The position numbers were made by a program, and so were the translations under genes. DNA of 64,000 nucleotides from Locusta migratoria (taxonomy: Eukaryota; Arthropoda; Insecta; Orthoptera; Acrididae), in assembly GCA_026315105.1 (NCBI GenBank), contig CM048746.1:351386548-351450547 (forward strand), read 5' to 3'. Shown piece after piece: positions 53,863 through 62,605 of the stretch. The stretch's first letter is position 1. Each line of letters starts with the position of its first letter. The notes beneath the pieces are model-generated. The model was not told the origin of the DNA, did not search any database, and saw nothing but the letters and a program-made list of their open reading frames with translations.

Positions 53863-53904
53863 GTCATCTGACGATGGTCTAAGAAGCCGAAAGCTGCTAA
53901 TACC
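53863..53904 (+). ncRNA. Hammerhead-like motif (right arm, 53-kb element)
   Basis: CTGACGA (53868-53874), extra T, stem II GG(T)C/GCC around TAAGAA, GAA (53889-53891), AGCTGCT, A at 53899. Stem I reduced to about 2 bp. Inverted partner of 53340-53381. Confidence 0.5.
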
Positions 53905-54249
53905 AAACAAATAAAAAATATTGTGGAACAAAAATACTACGTATGTAAGTTTTTAATATGTCTTTGTTCCTCCAAGTACCGACGGAGTATTCCATAAACA
54001 CGAACTATAGTTCATTCTACCCATGACAATTCTTCAGAAGCTAGATACCTTAACTGACTCCTAATTAGTTTTACCAGTGCGTAACGATCGGATCTAGATT
54101 ACGTTCAAATACTCTGTAGGAAACTGCCGTTAATGAAATTAGGGTCCAAAATCCTTAATGTCAGTTTTCTGCAGATGTAATGAACGTATTCTCACTTCGG
54201 ATCTAATAAATTTCCTTGAGGCGGAAAAGCTTATGTCAAAATCAAATAT

Positions 54250-54432
54250 TCAAATGTCTGTAAATCTATGGGACTTAACTACGCAGGTCATCGATCCCTA
54301 GGTTTACAAACTACCTAAACTAACTTATTCTAAGGACAACAAAACATGCCCAATGGAGGACACGAACCTCCGACGACGAACAGGGGCGCGCACTACAGCC
54401 AGACGCCTTGGAACGCTCTGTCACTCTACTGC
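54250..54432 (-). mobile_element. tRNA-derived SINE, family B, degraded
   Basis: Minus-strand copy: tail TGTCTGTAAATCTATGGGAC, body TACAAACTACCTAAACTAAC, tRNA-like part ACGAACCTCCGACGACGAAC and a decayed head near 54425. No clear target duplication. Confidence 0.72.
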
Positions 54433-54929
54433 TGCAGCTTATGCCCTTGCGTCAGCAAGGCTTTAGAAAGCGTCGCTCGTATGAGTCTCAGCGTGCCCTT
54501 TTCACACATGATATTTTACTAAGGATTAATGAATGACTACAAACAGATTGCATATTCCATTATTTCCGAAACTGCAAATTGCGAACAAAATAGCGTGCTT
54601 TAGTTCCCAGACATGTGAGTGGCTCAAAGAAGTCTTCAGCAATACACCAGTGTTTTTTTTCTTTTTTTTCAGTAGATTAAAACATTTTTCTTGTTTTCTA
54701 ATTTTCACGCCATTCGTTTAAATGGGCATCTAAAATTATCCTAAGAATTATGGTTGGGAGGGGGAGGGGCGCAAAGCCAGTACACTGTGGTACATTTATG
54801 AATAGATCTTTAGGACAGGAAATAAGTCACCGAATAAAAACTACAGGCTGCCATTTAAAAAACTTGTACCCCTGTCCATATCTTTGTGAAAAACGAAGCT
54901 ACAAAGAAGGCAATCATGCTGATTCGCGT
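54433..54929. other. AT-rich intron, nothing recognised
   Basis: About 500 bp with T- and A-runs. Overlapping open frames on both strands lack a domain. Confidence 0.5.
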
Positions 54930-55984
54930 CCTCCTGACGGCTAAGGAACATTTGCTTGAAACATTTTGTAATTTGGATCTGGACAAACAGTTATTTAGGG
55001 TGGTCAAGAGGAGACACTCTGTATTCAACTTGTACAAAAACCAGACAACAGTAATTAGAGTTGAGGGGCAAGAAAGGGACGCAGTGGTTGGGAAGGGAGT
55101 AAGGCAGGGTTGTAGCCTTTCCCCAATGTTACTCAATTTGTACATTGAGCAGGCTCCGTAGGAATGCAAGGAGAAATTTGCAGAGGGAATTACAGTTCAG
55201 GGAGAATAAATACAAACTTTGCGGTTTGCTGATGAGATAGTAATTCTTTCAGAGACAGCCAAGGGCCTGACAGAGCAATTAAATGGAATAGTCAGTGTCT
55301 TGAAAGGTGGGTATAACGTGAATATTAAGAAGAGTAAAACAAGAGTAATGGAATCTAGTGTCAGAAAATCAGCGATGCTGAAGGCATTGTATTAGGTAAT
55401 GAGACAATGAAAGCAGTGGATGAGTTTTGTTATTTAGGTAGCAAAATAACTTCTGATGGCCGAAGTAAAGAAGATATAAAATGCAGAATGGCCATGGGAA
55501 GAAACGCGTTTCTGAAGAAGCGAAATTCGTTAATATTCAGTATTAATTTAAATGTTAGTAAGTCCTTTCTGAAAGCATTTGTCTGGAGTGTAGCTTTGTA
55601 TGAGATTGAAACGTGGACAATAAGGAGATCAGACAAAAAGATGATAGAATCTTATGAAATGTAGCGCTACAGACGAATGGGTAGATCACGTAAGTAATGA
55701 GGTGCTCAACAGAATTGGGGAGAAAAGGAGGTTCTGGTATATTCTGACTAAGAGAAGAGCTAAGTTCGGGGACATATTCTGAGACATCAAGGAATCGCCA
55801 GATTAGCATTACAAGAAAGTATGTGGCGTAAAAATCGTTGAGAGAGACCGAGGGACGAATACAGTAAGCAGAGGATGTAGGTTGGCATCCTTATTCACAG
55901 ATGAAGAGGCTTGCACATGTCAGGGTAGAGTGGAGAGCTGCATCGAACCAGTCTTCGAACTGAAGACCGCAAAAACAACCTTAA
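54930..55984 (+). mobile_element. RTE-type LINE, 5'-truncated second copy
   Basis: Starts inside the reverse transcriptase (HSVFNLYKNQTTVIRVEGQE near 55008) and runs to the same 3' end as the element at 28419-31903 (GACTGAAGACCGCAAAAACA). RT motifs: GVRQGCSLSPMLLNLYIEQ, LRFADEIVILSETAKGLTEQ (catalytic FADD changed to FADE), FCYLGSKITSDGRSKEDIKC and SFLKAFVWSVALYEIETWTI. Stops at 55159 and 55207, among others. Inactive. Confidence 0.88.
55407..55664 (+). pseudogene. RTE reverse-transcriptase thumb fragment
   Basis: 85 open codons: AVDEFCYLGSKITSDGRSKE, DIKCRMAMGRNAFLKKRNSL and KSFLKAFVWSVALYEIETWT. Closely parallel to 31300-31540 of the other RTE copy. Confidence 0.85.
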
Positions 55985-56617
55985 TTCCAGTTTTTGCTCT
56001 TCTTACAAGTGGGCAAAATGGTAGAAATGAACAGGCTGACAATCATAGGAAGTGAAATAAATGACGGCCTCGACCAGTTGTTACGCTGATGACTGTTACG
56101 CGAGCGACACGCATTACGTGACACAGAACAGTGTTAGGCCGCTTAAAGCAAACGGCAGTTGGAATAAAGTTTGTGCTACAATATTAGAGCGCCTGCCTCA
56201 TCAAGAAGCGACAGCCGCCGCGAGCAGCAAAGCCACACCGCGGGGAGCGGCCATGAAAGATTAAGCCGCTAAGCTGATAGCGCGCTCCTGTTGCCGGCTG
56301 AATCTTTCAGCAGCACTTAGGCCTGCATTATACAGGCACGTCCCCCACCTTCCCTTTGCTCCCTACGGCGCTTCGGCGCTGTCACAGTCACATGTCGAGC
56401 GTTTGCAACTCTTCTACATCTGCATACGTACTCAGTAAGTCGCCGCATGATGCATGGTGCAGGTTACCTCGTAGCACTGTCAAATGTTTCATGGGCCGCC
56501 CGTATTTTATTTAAATATTTATTTACTCTTCATAATTAATCTCTTGTATTTGTTAGAATTATTCTGTGTTTATTTCGTGTAAATTACTAAACAACCGTCA
56601 AAGAGACCATTTATGTG
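55985..56617. other. Intron with a GC-rich patch
   Basis: GC-rich at 56150-56400 (CGACAGCCGCCGCGAGCAGC, CTACGGCGCTTCGGCGCTGT), with one 67-codon frame but no domain or splice pair matching the receptor. Not an Nmdar2 exon as far as I can see. Confidence 0.5.
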
Positions 56618-56749
56618 ACTAAGGCCGGTATTACACTACCAAATTTTCTTTGACGAAGATTTTTTTTGTCAAAGAAAATTGGACAGAGTAATATGGAACT
56701 TTGGTCAAAGTCGCCTATCGTCAAAAATTCTTTGATCAAATCTAGCAAC

Positions 56750-57445
56750 TCACCCACAGTCTATCACAGACAGTCGCGAAACTCTCTAGGAAAAAAAATT
56801 GCAGCCGAAGCGATACTAGCGCTCCAAGCGGCCAGTAGGGAATAACAGTGGAATGACATGGTGCAAACTGAGAAGTTTCCGTTATAATGCTGTTACTTTC
56901 ATACTTCCTGGTCACTGAACGTTGTAGTGAACTTTGTAATACAAATAAAGAAAACATCACTGAAGTAATATCACGGCTTTTGTTAATGGTAGTCTATAAT
57001 TTAACAAACTGTCAGTGCAGTGAAATTCATACACTTCACAATACCCGAGTCGTATTAATATCTTCCAAAACCTTTTGAATTGCAACCTGATGTGCTGAAG
57101 TATATAACAGGAACGGATTATGTTTGTGTGATCATTGCGTATTGACACGCACAGTTTTGTTTTAGCGAATTTCGGACATTGTAATATTTTCAAAAGTACA
57201 CACGTTTTTACATTCTAGGGGACTAGATTCTACATCGTCGTTTAAACCCTCTTTTCTCCTTCCCCTTGCTTCTGTGCCTTTAATGTACCTATCGTTATTT
57301 TTTAGCTACTTGGCAGGAATCAAACTGAATATCTTCAAGAATATGACATGCTAACATCAACAGTTTATATATGGACATATTATTTATTTGTAGCTACGTA
57401 TTCGATTTATTAAACTAGTAGGTAATCGCCAAAATATGTTAGTAC
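56750..57445 (+). repeat. Long inverted repeat, arm 1
   Basis: Inverted relative to 60012-60928. Landmarks: GACAGTCGCGAAACTCTCTA, GCGCTCCAAGCGGCCAGTAG, ATGTGCTGAAGTATATAA and CTACTTGGCAGGAATCAAAC. The arm lies inside the 3.35-kb element; the other arm lies outside it. Confidence 0.82.
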
Positions 57446-57499
57446 ACAGGGTTATTATTTTTGTGAAGGTGAGGTACGAACCTAAGGAGACATTCAGAC

Positions 57500-57905
57500 T
57501 TTACTTTTATTCCGCAGTAATATTACGAAATAGTGGTCTAGTATTTGCGATTCTGATTAAGACCAAAAGTTTGGATGTGAATGAATTGTTAAAGATTTAC
57601 TTTAATGCCTAAAAGTGTAACTAACCACCGTAAACGAACACTTGTTATTCGTAACATTATTCTGTTACTTCTGAGCATCCTTTGCAAATGAGAGATTTCC
57701 GAATTATATTCTTGATTGTTGCTACAATTTATAGCGCCACAAAAGCTCGTAAATACGAAGTTATTTTGAAAGTGCTGCTTCAGTCCAAATACACATTCAT
57801 TACTCAATCGTTTCTCTGTGTGTTTTTACGGCCCAGCCGCTTGGCAGCGTTACAGTCGCGAAGTTGCAGAAAATTACTGGGAGTTTCGTGACTCTTATGT
57901 TCGAC
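57500..57905 (-). repeat. Dispersed repeat, copy 2 (uninterrupted)
   Basis: Inverted relative to 41885-42500 and lacks the 235-bp palindromic insert found there. Confidence 0.78.
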
Positions 57906-58604
57906 TCTGGCTCACCGTAGATTTGATCAAAGAAAGCGTTCGTCTAATGTTAACTGCGGTGAGAAATATGATCGCTTGAAGCGCTAGCATCGCAGAAGCA
58001 GTTTTTGATGTACTGTTGAAAACGTGACCGCGTAATTCGTATTGCGTGTCGTCGCAACAACTAAATCTATGCAGTTGTATAAGGTTGATTATAAAAACCT
58101 GCTGCATCAAGCCGAAAGCTAGATAATTGTGGAATTCATTAGTGATCAAGTGAGTACTGTTTGCACGGCAGACGACGTGAAAAAAATCGCACTGACGTGT
58201 TTTACGGCCCACTTTAGATTTGTAGTTTTATAAGTTTTTGCAAACATTTTGGACCAAAATAATAATCTATTAATAATAAATTAATGAATAAGAGTGTCTG
58301 AAAACCTTCTAGGAAAAAAAAAGTAGTGTCTGGTTTCGAAACAGCGACCTTTCCCGTCATACTCCAGCACTTTGCCCACTACGCTACGACTATGAATCAA
58401 AACAGGGCTTCTTTAATCTCGTACTATTGATGGCCGTTGTTACCTGATGTTAATATGGCATTTGTAGACATTAGCTTATCATTTATCGTATGAAGAACGA
58501 TTTTTTTTGTTAATTCAAAGTGTGCCGTTGCTTTGAAATGACAACGTGTAAGTTACAATAAGAAAATCATCAAATACGCGAGGAATGTCACGTGACATCT
58601 CCTA

Positions 58605-59065
58605 ACAGCTGGAGGGTGTCAGATCTCCGTTATTTTTGCAAATATGTCTCAAACGTTACGAGATATGAAAAAAACATAAGGGAGCTAAGTTGTAGAGAAT
58701 TTTCTACTCTACCAATAAGGTTATTCAATTTTCGTGTCCGATGAACGGTTCTTTTGCAATTACAATTATATTACAAACCGCTTTTTTTGGTTTTACTGCC
58801 GTATTTTTTGTCCGAAAAATTTGAAAAAGGGAGGTTCTGGTCTCTGGCGGCCTACAATCATGTCTGTAAAATAGGGTGCTGATCGGTTGAACGGTTCGTC
58901 TTAAAAACAGAGAACATGTTACGGACAGACAGACAGACATTCATCCCAAAATCGCCGTTATTTTTACAAATATCTTTGAAACGCTACGAGATATGAAAAA
59001 AAACATAAGAGAGCAAAGTTATAGAGAATTTTCTCCTCTACAAATTCGGTTATTCAATTTTCGTG
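58605..59065 (+). repeat. Dispersed repeat with internal duplication, copy 2
   Basis: Shares order and words with 52860-53278: TCCGTTATTTTTGCAAATAT, TTCAATTTTCGTGTCCGATG, AAAGGGAGGTTCTGGTC, GAACATGTTACGGACAGACA, then a second CGCCGTTATTTTTACAAATA and TCGTGTCAGATGAACAGTTA. Confidence 0.75.
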
Positions 59066-59473
59066 TCAGATGAACAGTTAAGCCGTAACCTAAAGTGGGC
59101 CAAAAAATTAATTGCCTCTGCACCAGTTTCGCAGTGGAGAAAGCAAAAGTACAGAATGATACTGTTTAATTCCCAACATATATTTAGTCAGACAAATACT
59201 ATTTACACGACATGTAATACACAAAATATAAATATTTCAAAAGTTTTTGTTTACTGTAAGCGCGACCGAGTACTAGCAAAACCGGAAACATGGCGCAAGC
59301 TTCTTACCAGCGACAAATGCACTGCATTTTTTTTAGGGCAGAACACCACTGCAGACGCAAGCGTCACCATTACTGTCAGTCTTCCAAACGACGAGAAGAA
59401 CCGTTTTCGAGTGGTACAGCGGCTCCCGCCTCAGGTGTATCGTGTAATGCAACCTAATATTACATATTTGTAG
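59063..59473 (+). other. Open frame of 136 codons, no recognised domain
   Basis: Starts MSDEQLSRNLKWAKKLIAS and ends QPNITYL. Basic and Thr/Asn-rich, with SVTITVSLPNDEKNRFRV near its end. It overlaps the start of a small foldback and sits inside a non-coding-looking transposon. I do not recognise it. Could be chance; no codon bias resembling the host exons, which are GC-rich at third positions. Confidence 0.2.
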
Positions 59474-59730
59474 AAAACGACGAAGTACTTTGACAAGCTA
59501 CACTGTATATGTCTATTATGATTAACAAAAGTACTTCACTAATTTTTTCATTAATTAATTAACTTTTTTTATTTTTTTTACGAATATGTCTTAAGAGTAC
59601 AGCTTAAATTGTTGTGAGTGAACAAGCAGCAATGACATCTACAGTCTAGCTTGTCAAAAGTACTTCGCCCTTTTCTACAAATATCTGATATTAGGCCCAA
59701 TTATACGATACACCTGAGGCGAAAACGTTT
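59427..59730. repeat. Small foldback, about 90-bp arms
   Basis: GCCTCAGGTGTATCGTGTAA and TTTGTAGAAAACGACGAAGT at 59432-59490 are matched in reverse by ACTTCGCCCTTTTCTACAAA and ATACGATACACCTGAGGC at 59660-59722. The centre is AT-rich. Confidence 0.72.
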
Positions 59731-60011
59731 CTGTGAATAAAGGCACGTTTCCAAATGTCTAGTCGTTGCAATTGTTGTAGGCGTACATGCAATCGAAGTG
59801 TATAAATAGATATTTATAATCTATGTAATCAACAACTAAGGTTAATAACAAATATTCATCCGACATTTTCGATGCACTGTGACAGATTCTTTGTCAAAGA
59901 AAATTTGATAGTGTAATGTCACCATATCACTACGTCAAAGATTCTTTGTCAAAAAAAATTCGATAGTGTAATACCGGACTAAGGTATAACCAGAGTCTAA
60001 CATAAGATTCA

Positions 60012-60928
60012 CGAAACTCCTAGGTTATACCAACATATTTTGGCAGTTACCTACTAGTTTGATAAAGTGAATGCTCCAAAATGTTCATATGTTTGTATAG
60101 CTTATGGGATTTAACTACGGGGTCATCAGTCGCTAAACTTACAAACTACTTATGAACTAGCTAATCCTAAGGACGGCACAAATATCCATGCCCGAGGGGG
60201 GATTCGAAACCCCGACCGTAGTGGCCGTGCAGACCGTGACTGAAGCGCCTCAGTCCCCTCGGCCACCGCGGCCGGCAAAGTGAACGCATAGCTACAAATA
60301 AATAGTATGTCCATAAATAAACTGTTAATTTTCATATTCTTGAAAATATTCAGTTTGAAACCTACCAAGTAGCCAAAAAACCTATGACAGACACCGCAGC
60401 AAGCACATGGTGAAAAGAGAGTTTAAAGGCGATGAAGAGTCTAGTCTCCTACAATATAAAAATCGTGTATTGTTTTGAAAATATTACGATGTCCGAAATA
60501 CGCTAAAACAAAACTCATGCAACATGTCAGTACGCATCGAGCATGCGAACATAATAATAAGCAATTACTTTTATACTTGAGCACATCAGGTCGCGATTTA
60601 TTCTGCTTTCAAAAAGGTTTTTGGATGATTTAATTACGACTCAGGTATTGTGAACTGTATGAATTACACTGCACTGGCAATTTTCTTTTATAAACTTCCA
60701 TTAACAGAAGCAGTGCTATTACTTTAATGATATTTTTGTATTAGAAAGTTCACAGCAACGTTTAGTGACTATGAGATATGAAAGTAACAGCGTAAAAAAC
60801 GGCAACTACTCATTTTGTATCACGTCGTTCCTCTGTTACTCCCTACTGGCTGCTTGGAGCGCTAGTATCGCTTCAGTTGCAATTTTTTCCTAGAGAGTTT
60901 CGCGACTGTCTGTGACAGACTGCGGTAT
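60012..60928 (-). repeat. Long inverted repeat, arm 2, with a SINE inside
   Basis: Inverse of 56750-57445; 917 bp including the 205-bp SINE, so the arm itself is about 712 bp. The SINE is absent from arm 1, which gives the empty-site state. Confidence 0.82.
60072..60276 (-). mobile_element. tRNA-derived SINE, family A
   Basis: Full-length minus-strand copy with intact box B region. Target duplication AAAGTGAA (60064-60071 and 60277-60284). Confidence 0.92.
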
Positions 60929-60961
60929 AACCACGTATAACGCTAACCAGCACATTTCTAT

Positions 60962-61122
60962 ATCTGCACGGCCACTACGGTCGGGGGTTCGAATCCCCCC
61001 TCGGGCATGGATATTTGTGCCGTCCTAGTTCGTAAGTAGTTCATAAGTAGCTTGTAAGTTTAGGGACTGATGACCCCGTAGTTAAGTCCCATAAGCTTAA
61101 TAAACATTTGAACATTTTTTGA
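60962..61122 (+). mobile_element. tRNA-derived SINE, family A, 5'-truncated
   Basis: Starts at TCTGCACGGCCACTACGG, inside the tRNA-like part, and includes box B and body. Perfect 10-bp target duplication ACATTTCTAT (60952-60961 and 61123-61132), so it inserted already truncated. Confidence 0.92.
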
Positions 61123-61132
61123 ACATTTCTAT

Positions 61133-61400
61133 CTACTGAAACAAAAACGTAATTTCGAGTATCATATGTTTTACTCAATAAGAAGAAGCAGCAGTCTCTT
61201 TTCCTTCCACTCTTTGGTCTAGCTTTCGGACGCAATAGCGTATTGCTCTGAGTTTAACTTATCCGAATTGTAATTTCTTTTGAGCACAGAATGGATGTTG
61301 GAAGTTATTTTAAGCGTGTGTTTTCAGAATATAAGACAGCTAGTTTTGATTATTTTTTAACTCAATGCTGACTGGTTAAAATTGGTTTAATTAATAACTT
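61133..61400. other. AT-rich intron
   Basis: No feature recognised up to the hammerhead-like motif. Confidence 0.5.
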
Positions 61401-61435
61401 TATTACCGGTTTTGGGCGTTGCCCATCATCAGATA
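61401..61435 (-). ncRNA. Hammerhead-like motif (61.4 kb)
   Basis: Minus strand: TAT then CTGATGA (61432-61426), extra T, stem II GGGC/GCCC with loop AAC, AAA where GAA is expected (G12 changed), ACCGGT as self-complementary stem III (61410-61405), A at 61404, then ATA pairing with TAT. The upstream 300 bp on this strand are non-coding and could be a Penelope-like 3' region. Confidence 0.45.
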
Positions 61436-62601
61436 CACTGTGGATGAAACACACAATCATGAGCACAAAATGGTCGCTGCATCAAAAAGTAGATGATATA
61501 TAATCGGTTAACAAACAGCACAGTACACAAAATACCAACATCAACAGAACAAACTATCGACTTACAAAGAAGAAAAGTGAAGACAGAGAAAACAATTACG
61601 TGACTGAGGACGTCTTTGTGCTCACGACAAAGTAAAATATTGGCGCCACCAGATGGCGTGCTATACATGGTGATAAATACAATTTTATTAAAAAAGACTA
61701 AATTAAAAAACCCCAAATGACAAAGAGATCTTTTTAAAAACAGATTAACAATACAATATAGTAATGTGCTTACCCTTGTCATGGCATAAATTTCCTAACG
61801 AAACCGATGTATAATATTTAGTTTTTTAGCGTTCTAAGTGCAGCATATGAACGGAATTTATCGTCAGACACGATGTTTTGGCACTTTCACAGTATATTCT
61901 ACGATGGTGAAACTTTCGTACAAACATTAATTTCGGAATAGTTTCACACTTTACGTCTTTGCTTTAGAGCTGTATTCTCCAATATTTAGATATTTCATAG
62001 CATAAGAATATGAAACAGGGCTGCCTGAAACAGCTAATGTGTAAAATCGATTGTGAAAATGAATTATGCCATCAGATACATAACTGTAAAATAGCTTCTT
62101 AACATGTGAATACAGCAACCAGCCACTAGCAAATTCTTTTAAGAACACGGAGTATGCCGCAACTTTCTTAACTAATGCATCTAACATTAGCATTAGGGCA
62201 TCTAGCAAGAATATTAGCATTTTAATGCTCTGAACCAAATACCTTACAGTAGCGTCAATTGCTGAAAAGTCAACAACTATTATCATAGGGTTAAACTTCA
62301 CAATGAGCTTCCAGTGTGGCTGTGTCATTCATATATGGAACTATATACAGTTCTGCAAAACCCTTTCAGTTCTTATACCTATATGTAAAGCAGGTTACCT
62401 TTAAATTCTATGTTACAAGTTGCTAATATTAATTTCGTAAACTAAAATTCTAACTGCAGTGAGGTAACTAATCTCGTGACCCCCAATAGTTATTTTACAC
62501 AATCAGAAAATGAAACTTTTTGAACTTCCTGTGCAGAGTACTGCCTAAAGTAGCTCTTTTTAAGAGCTTACCAGTACTGTAAAAGCCAGTTATTTATTTC
62601 A
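61436..62601. other. AT-rich intron with unassigned open frames
   Basis: Two minus-strand frames, 61782-61429 (117 codons) and 62328-61951 (125 codons), are open but show no domain that I recognise. The second is hydrophobic in places (LIFLLDALMLMLDALV). In AT-rich intron such frames can arise by chance. Confidence 0.4.
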
Positions 62602-62605
62602 TTTA

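Larger units (their letters stand above)
53284..53970. mobile_element. Palindromic element with outward hammerhead-like motifs (53 kb)
   Basis: Left arm about 53284-53520 and right arm about 53690-53970 are inverted copies: TAAGTACGTAGTATTTTTGT at the left and ACAAAAATACTACGTATGTA at the right; GATTCACATATTTTTGAAAA and AAAGATATGTGAATCTGCAA inside. A hammerhead-like motif lies in each arm, pointing outward. A SINE (53525-53677) is inserted at the centre, flanked by a perfect target duplication. Its right end TGTTCCTCCAAGTACCGACG resembles that of the 42.0-kb element. Confidence 0.75.
56625..59977. mobile_element. 3.35-kb terminal-inverted-repeat element, class uncertain
   Basis: Ends are CCGGTATTACACTA at the left and its inverse at the right, with further inverted CAAATTTTCTTTGAC-type subterminal motifs repeated (56640-56735 and 59880-59970). 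Direct duplication ACTAAGG (7 bp, possibly 8) at 56618-56624 and 59978-59984. No transposase recognised inside. Internal parts include a dispersed repeat (57500-57905), a second dispersed repeat (58605-59065) and a small foldback (59427-59730). The target length and ends would fit a non-autonomous hAT-like element, but that is a guess. Confidence 0.68.

Noticed and set aside
58100..58130. CATCAAGCCGAAAGCTAGAT as a hammerhead remnant
   Set aside because: GCC-GAA-AGCT resembles the 53-kb motif but the 5' core is missing; too little to call.
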